Of a DNA stretch of 8,577 nt, positions 1 to 5,431 are shown in pieces. Origin of the DNA: DATBGZ01 sp036557785 (GTDB lineage Bacteria; Actinomycetota; Actinomycetes; Mycobacteriales; Micromonosporaceae); the NCBI GenBank assembly GCA_036557785.1, contig DATBGZ010000093.1, positions 1 to 8,577 of the forward strand. The letters run 5' to 3'. The notes under the pieces were generated by a model. It was not told the DNA's origin. It did not search any database and saw only the letters and a list, made by a program, of their open reading frames with translations. Made by a program: the position numbers and the translations under genes. Numbering within the stretch: position 1 is the first letter of the stretch; every line of letters begins with the position of its first letter.

Positions 1-69
1 GCGGGCGACCTCGGTCTGGCTGCGCCCCTCGACGACGACAGCGGTGATGACGAGCCTGGCCTTCGACAT
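1..69 (-). CDS. IS481-family transposase, N-terminal 23 residues (cut by window edge)
   Basis: Seen: the minus strand from the ATG at 69-67 reads MSKARLVITAVVVEGRSQTE and continues VAR to base 1, with no stop. Family knowledge: this opening, with the first helix of a homeodomain-like HTH (the 'VVxEGRSQxEVAR' pattern), is typical of actinobacterial IS481-type DDE transposases, which cut and join the element ends. The DDE catalytic core would lie to the left, outside the window, so I cannot say whether the gene is intact. The IS end signals lie just upstream of the start (126-166), as expected for this family. The identification rests on recalled sequence similarity over a short stretch; the open frame and start are certain. 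Confidence 0.75.
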   Translation of the reverse strand, partial: MSKARLVITAVVVEGRSQTEVAR

Positions 70-166
70 CCCCGACCCTGCCGGGGCCAGCGACGTCTCC
101 CACGGTCCGACACACCGGGTTTCCGATGTCCCGAGACACCCCATTCCTATGTCCTGAGCCACCACA
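1..166 (-). mobile_element. IS481-type insertion sequence, one end (partial)
   Basis: The region holds the transposase start and about 97 bp of non-coding DNA beyond it. Two near-identical decamers, ATGTCCCGAG (126-135) and ATGTCCTGAG (149-158), lie 23 bp apart, about two helical turns, and could be transposase binding sites. On the minus strand the outer edge would read TGTGGTGGCTCAGGACATAG, starting at 166; IS481-family ends usually begin with TGT. The exact boundary is inferred, because the other end and the target duplication are outside the window. Confidence 0.5.
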
Positions 167-191
167 CTGCCGGGCGCACTGCCGGGCGCAC
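165..191. repeat. 12-bp tandem repeat at the edge of the IS
   Basis: CACTGCCGGGCG occurs at 165-176 and 177-188, followed by the first bases of a third unit (CAC, 189-191). It is a perfect 2.25-copy array beginning at or next to the inferred IS boundary. It could be polymerase slippage, a duplication linked to insertion, or chance. It encodes nothing I can see. Confidence 0.7.
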
Positions 192-243
192 CGCTCGTAC
201 CAACTCCGACACTGTGCGAACTGCTGTCTCGGACCGCTCGGGT

Positions 244-306
244 TCAGTTGACCCAAACCCACCATCAGGCTAACCCCAGGCTAAGTTGAACTGACGGGTC
301 AACTGA
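244..306 (+). promoter_or_regulatory. Operator-like repeats and weak promoter of the HTH gene
   Basis: TCAGTTGACCC (244-254) and its exact reverse complement GGGTCAACTGA (296-306) flank 41 bp, and the second arm runs into the start codon. Between them CAGGCTAA is repeated at 266-273 and 277-284, offset by 11 bp, about one helical turn. AGTTGA recurs at 246-251 and 284-289, with its complement at 299-304. A -35-like TTGACC (248-253) lies 17 bp from a poor -10 (TAACCC, 271-276). The layout suits autorepression by the small DNA-binding protein encoded just downstream. The repeats are seen; the function is inferred. Confidence 0.5.
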
Positions 307-572
307 TGGTCGCCGCGTTCGAGCCAACCGCCACGCTGACGCCGAACGAGGCGGCCGAACGCCTCGGCATGAGCCGCACACATCTGTACAAGCTCCTTGA
401 CCGCGGTGAGATCACGTTCGACCGTGTGGGCCGCGACCGACGCATCCCATTCGCCGAACTCGTCAAGTTCGAACAACGCCGCCAGCGCGACCGACGCGAA
501 CTCGCTGAGCGCTTCGCGCATCAGCAGCAAACCCAGTCCGCTGCGATCGACGAACTCACCGATCTTCTCTGA
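306..572 (+). CDS. Excisionase-family (HTH_17/MerR-like) DNA-binding protein
   Basis: This 88-residue protein is a likely winged-helix DNA-binding protein. Residues 10-31 (LTPNEAAERLGMSRTHLYKL) form the helix-turn-helix signature of HTH_17/excisionase proteins. The wing segment follows (DRGEITFDRVGRDRRIPFAE, about 32-51), then a charged, coiled tail to residue 88. Family members act as phage or integrative-element excisionases, as BldC-like regulators, or as antitoxin/autorepressors beside PIN-domain toxins. The tail after the wing (EQRRQRDRRELAERFAH and on) resembles the antitoxin-type members. No PIN start or integrase follows, so it appears to be an orphan. The start is the ATG at 306; an in-frame TAA at 282-284 blocks a much longer N-terminus. 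The ribosome site is weak. The second arm of an upstream inverted repeat overlaps the start, which suggests self-regulation. Domain call is solid; biological role is open. Confidence 0.85.
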   Translation: MVAAFEPTATLTPNEAAERLGMSRTHLYKLLDRGEITFDRVGRDRRIPFAELVKFEQRRQRDRRELAERFAHQQQTQSAAIDELTDLL

Positions 573-645
573 CCCAATCGCGCGGCCGGGGGCGGTGCTC
601 CCTCCAGCGCAGCGTCCCGCGGAGGCACATCTGGCGGCCATCGCC

Positions 646-891
646 GTGCCCGATGACCAGGCGCTTCGAGCCCGCTACTTCGTGCTCGAAGAAGCCTGGT
701 CGCCTATTGACGCGCGGCGCTACACCGTCATCGCCGAGTGGACCAAAGACGGCAGCCACCTCAATGGTGGCCCCGGACCTGAGCCCGAGCGGGCGTCGTT
801 CCTTGCGGCGGTCGCCGCCCGCCTCTCACTACGTGATCGGCGAAGCTGACTTCATCCCAGTGTGGGCCCGGGTACCGCCCGGTTCGGATCG
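646..891 (+). pseudogene. Possible decayed or frameshifted small gene, function unknown
   Basis: The 573-1080 stretch has no convincing intact gene. Its most protein-like part starts at a GTG (646) with residues such as ALRARYFVLEEAWSPIDARR and EWTKDGSHLNGG, and stops at 849. The +1 frame of the same strand then becomes plausible (SHYVIGEADFIPVWARVPP, about 832-890), as if one base had been gained or two lost near 830. The composition looks coding, but no Shine-Dalgarno sequence sits near the GTG and I recognise no family. It could be the remnant of a gene broken during rearrangement next to the IS, or simply open GC-rich DNA. The right-hand limit is approximate. Nothing else is visible between 573 and 1050. 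Confidence 0.3.
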
Positions 892-1052
892 GGCAAGGTC
901 GAGGAGGTCCGCGCGGCAGAAGTAGCGGACCACCCCATCCGTCAGCTCCCGGCCGTCGCGCCTCGGACATGTCGTGTCGGTGACAAGCAGCCCTGTCCGG
1001 CAGATTCCGCTCTGCCATGTACGGCGTCATGCACTGCGCTAACGTCGCCCGC

Positions 1053-1069
1053 CGTCAGCGCTGCTGACG
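1053..1069. promoter_or_regulatory. Palindrome upstream of the lipoprotein gene
   Basis: CGTCAGC (1053-1059), a 3-bp centre GCT, and GCTGACG (1063-1069) form a perfect 7-bp inverted repeat ending 33 bp before the lipoprotein ATG. It could be an operator or an RNA hairpin in the leader. A TAACGT at 1040-1045 could be a -10, but I see no matching -35. The repeat is seen; any role is guesswork. Confidence 0.3.
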
Positions 1070-1102
1070 CTACGGCACTCATTGACGAAGGCGGGTACGA
1101 CG

Positions 1103-1758
1103 ATGGCCCCGAGGCGCTCCACCATGGCGGCGGTGCTCGCGATGGCGTGTGGCTTGGTCGCTGCCTGCACCGCGAGCCCCAACGACGTGACGTTGCCACC
1201 CGTACCCACCGGCTCGTCGTCGGTGGCTTCGCAGCCTGCGACCGCATCCGGGTCGACCGCGCCACCGGCGACGGGAACACCGTCGCCCACCCGGGCCGGA
1301 CGACCACGACTCGGCCCGCGCCAACCCCGACGACCCGACCGGCGTCGACAACCAAACCGGCGTCGACCTCGCAGCCGCCGCCCGTCAACACGCCGCCGCA
1401 ACTGTTCCCGTCCTTCGGGCTCCTGAACGGCACGGGAGTCTGCGTCGCTCCGAGCGACGCCATCAAGGTCGTCGCAACCGCCACGGACCCCGACGGCATA
1501 GCCAAGGTCACGGGCGCGTTCTTCCTCCGGCGCACAGACGGGTCCACGACCTCCTCCCCGCCGACCACGATGACCCTGAAGTCAAACGGCATCTATGTCT
1601 ATCCGAACATCGACCTTCGTGCAGGGACCTATACGATCACGGTCACCGCGACGGACACGACCGGGCTGGCTCGCACGGCGACGGCGGACATCGTCTCGGC
1701 CTCCATCGCACCGGGCCTTTGTTCCATCAGCTCGGTCGGTTGGACCTACAGTCCATAG
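1103..1758 (+). CDS. Secreted lipoprotein with Thr/Pro linker and beta-sandwich-like domain; apparent frameshift
   Basis: The ATG at 1103 follows a GAAGGCGGG ribosome site (1086-1094). The product opens with MAPRRSTMAAVLAMACGLVA, followed by Ala and lipobox Cys22 (VAAC), a lipoprotein signal peptide for lipid anchoring outside the membrane. A Ser/Thr/Pro linker follows (SQPATASGSTAPPATGTPSP). Near 1286-1300 this frame turns Arg-rich, while the -1 frame takes over the linker (RTTTTRPAPTPTTRPASTTK) and runs to TAG at 1756-1758. The remainder, about 120 residues, alternates beta-strand patterns (IKVVATATDPDGIAKV, TYTITVTATDTTGLARTATA), like Ig-like or cadherin-like modules. Two Cys (GVCVAP, GLCSIS) near the two ends of the domain may form a disulfide. 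One missing base would explain the break and give about 218 residues. The site CCCACCCGGGCCGG is run-rich, so sequencing error, real mutation or phase variation are all possible. No ligand or partner can be inferred. Confidence 0.6.
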
Positions 1759-1782
1759 CCGGGCGTGGCGGCAGGCAGTCGT

Positions 1783-2478
1783 TCAGGTGAGGCCCGCGTC
1801 GTGGGCGAGCAGGGCGATCTGGGTGCGGTTCTCCAGCCCGAGCTTGTCCAGGATGTGCGAGACATGCGCCTTGACCGTGGCCACCGTCATCGCCAGCCGC
1901 ACCGCGATCTCGGCGTTGCTGTGCCCCTGCGCGACCGCCACCACTACGTCGTGCTCGCGCGGGCTCAGCCCGGCGAGTGCCCGGCGGGCCCGCCCACGCG
2001 CGTCCGACTGGTCGGCCACCCGGTCCATGAGCCGGCGTAACACGCCGGGCGAGAGGATCGGCTCACCCGCCGCGACCTGGCTGATCGCCTCGACCAGGCG
2101 TGCCGGCGGAGTGTCCTTGAGCAGAAAGCCCGCGGCACCGGCCCGCAGGGCGTGCAGGATGTTCTCGTCCGTGTCGAATGTCGTCAATACGATAACGGAG
2201 GGTGGGCGGGGGCGGCGTCGCAGCCGGGTCGTGGCCGCGATCCCGTCCATGCGGGGCATGCGCAGGTCCATGAGCACGACGTCCGGGGAGTGGGCGTCCA
2301 CGGCGGCGCTGACCTCATCGCCGTCGGCCGCCTCGCCCACCACCGCGATGTCCGCCTCGGGGCCGCCACCCGGTGGTGCACCCGGCATCCTGACCAGGGC
2401 ACGGTCCAGCATCATCCGCAGGCCGGCGCGCACGAGCGGATCATCATCCACGATGAGCACCCGCAGCGGCCGGGTCAT
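1783..2478 (-). CDS. NarL/LuxR-family response regulator
   Basis: This 231-residue protein is the output half of a two-component system. The receiver domain (about 5-125) has the acidic pocket D11-D13, phospho-acceptor D71 (VVLMDLRMPRMDG), switch T99/T100 and K121. The LuxR-type HTH (about 168-230) carries LSPREHDVVVAVAQGHSNAE, then TVKAHVSHILDKLGLENRTQ. Once phosphorylated it should dimerise and bind inverted repeats. The ATG at 2478 overlaps the kinase stop as ATGA, so translation is probably coupled; a GTG 9 bases upstream is less likely. An insertion of roughly 13 residues rich in Gly and Pro (about 29-41, MPGAPPGGGP) separates receiver helix 1 from strand 2, where most relatives have a short turn. 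The likely target is the half-site array at 3698-3734, upstream of its own operon. The gene ends 24 bp from the convergent lipoprotein gene. Confidence 0.93.
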   Translation of the reverse strand: MTRPLRVLIVDDDPLVRAGLRMMLDRALVRMPGAPPGGGPEADIAVVGEAADGDEVSAAVDAHSPDVVLMDLRMPRMDGIAATTRLRRRPRPPSVIVLTTFDTDENILHALRAGAAGFLLKDTPPARLVEAISQVAAGEPILSPGVLRRLMDRVADQSDARGRARRALAGLSPREHDVVVAVAQGHSNAEIAVRLAMTVATVKAHVSHILDKLGLENRTQIALLAHDAGLT

Positions 2479-3662
2479 GCCGGCCACGGCAGCGTAGCGC
2501 GCAACCGGAACTCGCCGTCGACTGCGCTGTGATCGAGCCGGCCACCCGCCAACTGCACCCTCTCGGCCAACCCGACTAGGCCGGAGCCGCTGACGGTCGC
2601 GGCGGGCCCTGCCGCCGGCATGGGGTTGGAGATCTCGATAGTGACCTGCGTGCCCGGTCCTCCGCGCAGCGCGACCCGTACCGGCTGACCGGCCGCGTGC
2701 CGGCGGGCGTTGGTCAGCGCCTCCTGCACGACGCGGTACGCCGTGCGCCCGGCGACCGTCGGTACCGCGGCGGCATCATCGATGTCGGTGTCCACCTCGA
2801 TGTCGGCGCCCGCCGCCCGGGACTCGTCGACGAGCCGGGACAGGTCCGCGAGCACCCGCTGGGGTCGACCGGCCCCAGCGACGGACTCGGTGCCGTCGTC
2901 GCGCAGAATCCCGATCACCTCGCGCAGTTCGTCGAGCGCCTGATGGGCACTGGCGCGAACCACCCCAGCGGCGCGCGCGAGCTGCTCGGGCGACGAGTCG
3001 GGCCGGTACTCCAGCGCACCCGCGTAGGTGGCGAGCAGGGACAGACGATGAGCCAGGACGTCGTGCATCTCTCGGGCGATGCGGGTCCGCTCGAGCCAGC
3101 GCGCCTCGGCCACCCGCCGGCCCTGCTCCGACTCCGCGCGCTCGGCCCGCTCCCGCAACGAGCAGACGAGTGCCTCCCGTGCCTGGGCCCAGGCACCCCA
3201 GCCGAGCAGGGCGCCGTAGGCGAGCCCGACCAGCACCAGCCACCACAGGAGAGGAAGCCCATCGCTGCCGCGCCACCAGCCCTGCACCGCGTGCGCCGCG
3301 ACCCCGGCAGCGGCGATCGCGGCAGCGGCGGGAAACCGGCGACGCCGCGCGACCTGCAGCGCACCGAGCGAGGCCGGCGGCGTCGCGACCGGCGAGATGG
3401 CGGCGAGCAGGGTCAGGCCGATCGAGCCGGCCACCGGTCGCCACAACAGCAGGGGTGATGCCGCCCAGCCGAGCACGGCGACGGTGATGTCGAGCGCGAG
3501 CAGGCTGGGCGATTCGTCGCTGCCCGCCACGGTCGAGAGGGTCGCGCCCACCAGGACGCCCATGGCCGCGAGCACGAGCCCGATAACGACGCTGCGGCGC
3601 CGGCCCGCCGGCGGCACGCCGACGCCGACCTCGTCCACGACATCGTCCGCGGCCACATCCAC
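2475..3662 (-). CDS. Membrane sensor histidine kinase, HisKA_3 family
   Basis: This 395-residue kinase pairs with the overlapping response regulator. About five hydrophobic segments (roughly 25-45, 53-75, 80-95, 112-128, 139-158) with only short loops form an N-terminal membrane sensor. No large outer domain is visible, so it may sense membrane state or a partner protein. A coiled linker (160-190) leads to the H-box ERTRIAREMHDVLAHRLSLL, with H200 as phosphorylation site. The HATPase part has the N-box QEALTNARRHA (N318) and a G-box GSGLVGLAERVQLAGGRL (359-376). The usual acidic DxG motif is replaced by ISNPMP (345-350), a variant I recall from other actinobacterial HisKA_3 kinases, so it is probably still active. 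The GTG at 3662 is chosen because the frame begins there; a -10-like TAGCCT lies only about 7 bases upstream, so the mRNA may be leaderless. A GTG at 3656 is an alternative. Confidence 0.9.
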   Translation of the reverse strand: MDVAADDVVDEVGVGVPPAGRRRSVVIGLVLAAMGVLVGATLSTVAGSDESPSLLALDITVAVLGWAASPLLLWRPVAGSIGLTLLAAISPVATPPASLGALQVARRRRFPAAAAIAAAGVAAHAVQGWWRGSDGLPLLWWLVLVGLAYGALLGWGAWAQAREALVCSLRERAERAESEQGRRVAEARWLERTRIAREMHDVLAHRLSLLATYAGALEYRPDSSPEQLARAAGVVRASAHQALDELREVIGILRDDGTESVAGAGRPQRVLADLSRLVDESRAAGADIEVDTDIDDAAAVPTVAGRTAYRVVQEALTNARRHAAGQPVRVALRGGPGTQVTIEISNPMPAAGPAATVSGSGLVGLAERVQLAGGRLDHSAVDGEFRLRATLPWPA

Positions 3663-3669
3663 CAGCCGA

Positions 3670-3698
3670 GGCTAGCGCCCCCGACCCTGACGACCACA
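3670..3698 (-). promoter_or_regulatory. Candidate leaderless promoter of the kinase-regulator operon
   Basis: On the minus strand TAGCCT (3675-3670) resembles a -10 box, with GTGGTC (3698-3693) as a weak -35 after a 17-bp spacer. Transcription would begin about 7 bases further on, at or next to the GTG at 3662, so the mRNA would have no leader. This is consistent with the absence of a ribosome site. The -35 box lies next to the first half-sites of the operator-like array. Prediction by eye only. Confidence 0.35.
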
Positions 3699-3734
3699 CC
3701 GACCAAAGTCGGTGGATGACCGACCTCAGTCGAT
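3697..3734. promoter_or_regulatory. Phased half-site array, candidate operator in the divergent gap
   Basis: ACCGAC (3698-3703), GTCGGT (3708-3713), ACCGAC (3719-3724) and GTCGAT (3729-3734, one mismatch) alternate in direction with start-to-start steps of 10, 11 and 10 bp. The first two extend to a perfect 7-bp inverted repeat, CACCGAC-CAAA-GTCGGTG (3697-3714). Even helical spacing and alternating orientation suit cooperative binding of dimeric regulators on one DNA face. It lies between the kinase start and the DUF6069 gene, so the neighbouring NarL-type regulator is the natural candidate ligand. The repeats are seen; binding is inferred. Confidence 0.55.
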
Positions 3735-3791
3735 GTGCCGAAGTCCGCGAGGCCGATGCGGGGGCTGCCGTCCCCTGGTCACGCTGCCGGC

Positions 3792-4226
3792 ATGACAAAG
3801 ACAACACCGGCAGCGAAGACAGCACAGACAGCGAAGACGACATCGGCAGCAATGCGGCGCGGTGCGACCGTTGCGGGAGCGACGCTGGCGGCAGTCGCGG
3901 CGTGGGCGGTCGCCACCCACGTCGCTGGAGTGGACCTCGCGGTCGGCCGTGGCCACGGCCGTACGGTGATCGGACCCGGCGCGGTCGTGGCCGCCAGCCT
4001 GATCGCCGGCCTCGCGGCGTGGGCGCTGCTCGCCGTGCTGGAGCGGACCGTACGGCTGCGGGCCGGCCGGGTCTGGACCTTGCTCGCCCTCGTGGTGCTC
4101 GTTGGCTCACTGCTCGGTCCACTCGGCGCCGTCGATATCGCGAGCGGCGTGGCGTTGGCCGCGATGCACGTCACGGTCGGGATCATTCTCCTCGTGGGCC
4201 TGGGCTCCACCGCCCCCCGCGCCTGA
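3792..4226 (+). CDS. DUF6069-family four-helix membrane protein
   Basis: This 144-residue integral membrane protein has four predicted helices (about 24-45, 61-84, 94-110, 115-138). The pattern GVDLAVGRGH after helix 1, SLIAGLAAWALLAVLER in helix 2, LLGPLGAVD before helix 4 and MHVTVGIILLVGL in helix 4 matches what I recall of the actinobacterial DUF6069 family. The family has no established biochemical role. I chose the ATG at 3792; it adds a Thr/Ala/Lys-rich N-tail (MTKTTPAAKTAQTAKTTSAA). An ATG at 3852 just before helix 1 is possible, and a GTG at 3735 would overlap the operator-like array, so it is unlikely. No strong ribosome site precedes any of them. The gene diverges from the two-component operon and sits 19 bp before the membrane hydrolase, so both are probably one transcript under the same control. 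Confidence 0.8.
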   Translation: MTKTTPAAKTAQTAKTTSAAMRRGATVAGATLAAVAAWAVATHVAGVDLAVGRGHGRTVIGPGAVVAASLIAGLAAWALLAVLERTVRLRAGRVWTLLALVVLVGSLLGPLGAVDIASGVALAAMHVTVGIILLVGLGSTAPRA

Positions 4227-4235
4227 GCAGACGCC

Positions 4236-4242
4236 AGGAGGA
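4236..4242 (+). promoter_or_regulatory. Strong ribosome binding site of the membrane hydrolase gene
   Basis: AGGAGGA at 4236-4242 is a near-perfect anti-SD match just before the ATG at 4246. It fixes this start over in-frame upstream starts inside the DUF6069 gene, such as one at 4102. Confidence 0.85.
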
Positions 4243-4245
4243 GTC

Positions 4246-5349
4246 ATGCCGTACGGCTATCTGACCAATGGGATCGTCTTCGCGATCCTCACCCTGTGTG
4301 CGCTCGCTCCCGCCAGGCGCCCTTGGCTGCTCGCCGAGATCACGTTCGTGCTGGGGCTCGCCGTGAACGAGCTGCCGCAGTTTGTCGGCTACATCGTGCT
4401 CGCCGCGACGGCGGCGTTCGCGGCGCAGGGCGGCCTCACGTCGCCGGGAGCGTGGGTCGCCTTCGGGCTGAACGTGCTCGTCCTCGTGGGGCTCGCGCCG
4501 ATCGTGGTACGCGGACTGCGGGCCCGTACCGTGCTCGAGCGCGCACTCTCCACTGTGGGCATCCCGAGCATCCGCCGGCGCCGACGATGGCTGCGGATCC
4601 TGCTCTGGCCCTGGCGGACCCGGCCCGCCGCGGTGCGACGGGCGGCAAACCTGCACTACGCCAAGGATCGAGGGGCACTCCTGGACGTGTACCATCGGCG
4701 ATCGCGCCCGGCGGGCGCACCGGTCCTCATCCACCTGCACGGCGGCGCGTTCCGCAGCGGACGTAAGAGCACTCAGGCGATGCCCCTGCTGTACCAGCTC
4801 GCCGCGCGGGGGTGGGTCTGCATCAGCGCGAACTACCGCCTGCATCCGGCCCAGTGGCCGGCGCCGCTGGTCGATGCGAAGGCGGTCGTGTCCTGGGCGC
4901 ACCGGCACGCGCACGAGTACGGCGGCGATTCCGCGGCGGTGTTCATCGCCGGCAGCTCCGCGGGCGGTCACCTCGCCGCCGACGTGGCGCTGACACAGGG
5001 CGACCCACCCGAGGACGAATCGTCGGTCGTCGGCGCCATCGTGCTGGGCGGCTACTTCGGGCATACCGCGGGCGCGCACTCATCGCCGTACGACTTCGTC
5101 CGCCCCGACGCACCCCCGTTCCTCGTGGTGCACGGCACCAACGACAATCAGGTGCCGGTGGCGCAGGCGAGCGGGTTCGTCAGCGCCCTGCGCCGAGCCG
5201 GCGCACCGGCGATCGTCTATGCCGAGCTGCCCGGCACTCAGCACGGGTTCGACCTGTTCGAGTCTGTACGGTTCGCGTCGGTCATGGACGCGGTGATCTC
5301 CTTCACCGCCTGGGTGCGCGAGCAGAGCAACTCTCCTACCGTTGGGTAG
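4246..5349 (+). CDS. Membrane-anchored alpha/beta hydrolase (HSL-like esterase/lipase)
   Basis: This 367-residue protein joins a membrane domain to a hydrolase. Residues 6-22, 27-42, 44-61 and 68-88 are hydrophobic, with an ELP motif (42-44) in the second loop. An Arg-rich linker (91-132) follows. The catalytic part (about 138-360) has the oxyanion-hole motif HGGAF (165-169) of hormone-sensitive-lipase-type esterases, nucleophile S238 in GSSAG (236-240), acid D300 in HGTNDNQVPV, and H333 in TQHGFD. All catalytic residues are present, so it should hydrolyse an ester, probably a lipid or acyl substrate near the membrane; the substrate is unknown. The Arg-rich linker suggests a cytosolic catalytic domain, but the helix count makes topology uncertain. 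This N-terminal architecture occurs in other actinobacterial esterases, as I recall, so it is not a new fusion. It probably shares a transcript with the DUF6069 gene. Confidence 0.88.
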   Translation: MPYGYLTNGIVFAILTLCALAPARRPWLLAEITFVLGLAVNELPQFVGYIVLAATAAFAAQGGLTSPGAWVAFGLNVLVLVGLAPIVVRGLRARTVLERALSTVGIPSIRRRRRWLRILLWPWRTRPAAVRRAANLHYAKDRGALLDVYHRRSRPAGAPVLIHLHGGAFRSGRKSTQAMPLLYQLAARGWVCISANYRLHPAQWPAPLVDAKAVVSWAHRHAHEYGGDSAAVFIAGSSAGGHLAADVALTQGDPPEDESSVVGAIVLGGYFGHTAGAHSSPYDFVRPDAPPFLVVHGTNDNQVPVAQASGFVSALRRAGAPAIVYAELPGTQHGFDLFESVRFASVMDAVISFTAWVREQSNSPTVG

Positions 5350-5382
5350 CAAGGCCGTGCTCCTCGGTCTCCTGTGGACCAT

Positions 5383-5400
5383 CGCGTCGGCGGCGACGCG
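5383..5400. terminator. Hairpin between convergent genes, candidate bidirectional terminator
   Basis: CGCGTCG (5383-5389), loop GCGG and CGACGCG (5394-5400) form a perfect 7-bp GC-rich stem. It lies 33 bp after the hydrolase stop and 31 bp beyond the SGNH gene stop on the other strand. It lacks a T-run, as many actinobacterial terminators do. The rest of this 82-bp gap holds nothing I recognise. Confidence 0.45.
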
Positions 5401-5431
5401 GAGCCACGGTCGACGCCACGACGCTCAGACG

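Noticed and set aside
1290..1296. CCCGGGC as a programmed -1 frameshift site
   Set aside because: It fits the X-XXY-YYZ pattern only in the wrong phase for the upstream lipoprotein frame.
942..1592. Long minus-strand open frame opposite the lipoprotein gene
   Set aside because: Low-complexity Arg/Gly/Val product with no domain. It mirrors the codon bias of the plus-strand gene, which has a signal peptide and a clear domain.
1595..2497. Plus-strand open frame opposite the response regulator
   Set aside because: Ser/Arg-rich shadow of a gene with intact receiver and HTH domains.
2776..4122. 448-codon minus-strand open frame across the kinase gene and the divergent gap
   Set aside because: Extremely Arg/Gly/Ala-rich, crosses the regulatory gap and competes with the kinase, whose H-, N- and G-boxes are plain in another frame.
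4183..5079. Minus-strand open frame opposite the alpha/beta hydrolase
   Set aside because: Composition rich in Arg, His, Gln and Asp with no recognisable motif; the hydrolase has a strong ribosome site and a full catalytic triad.
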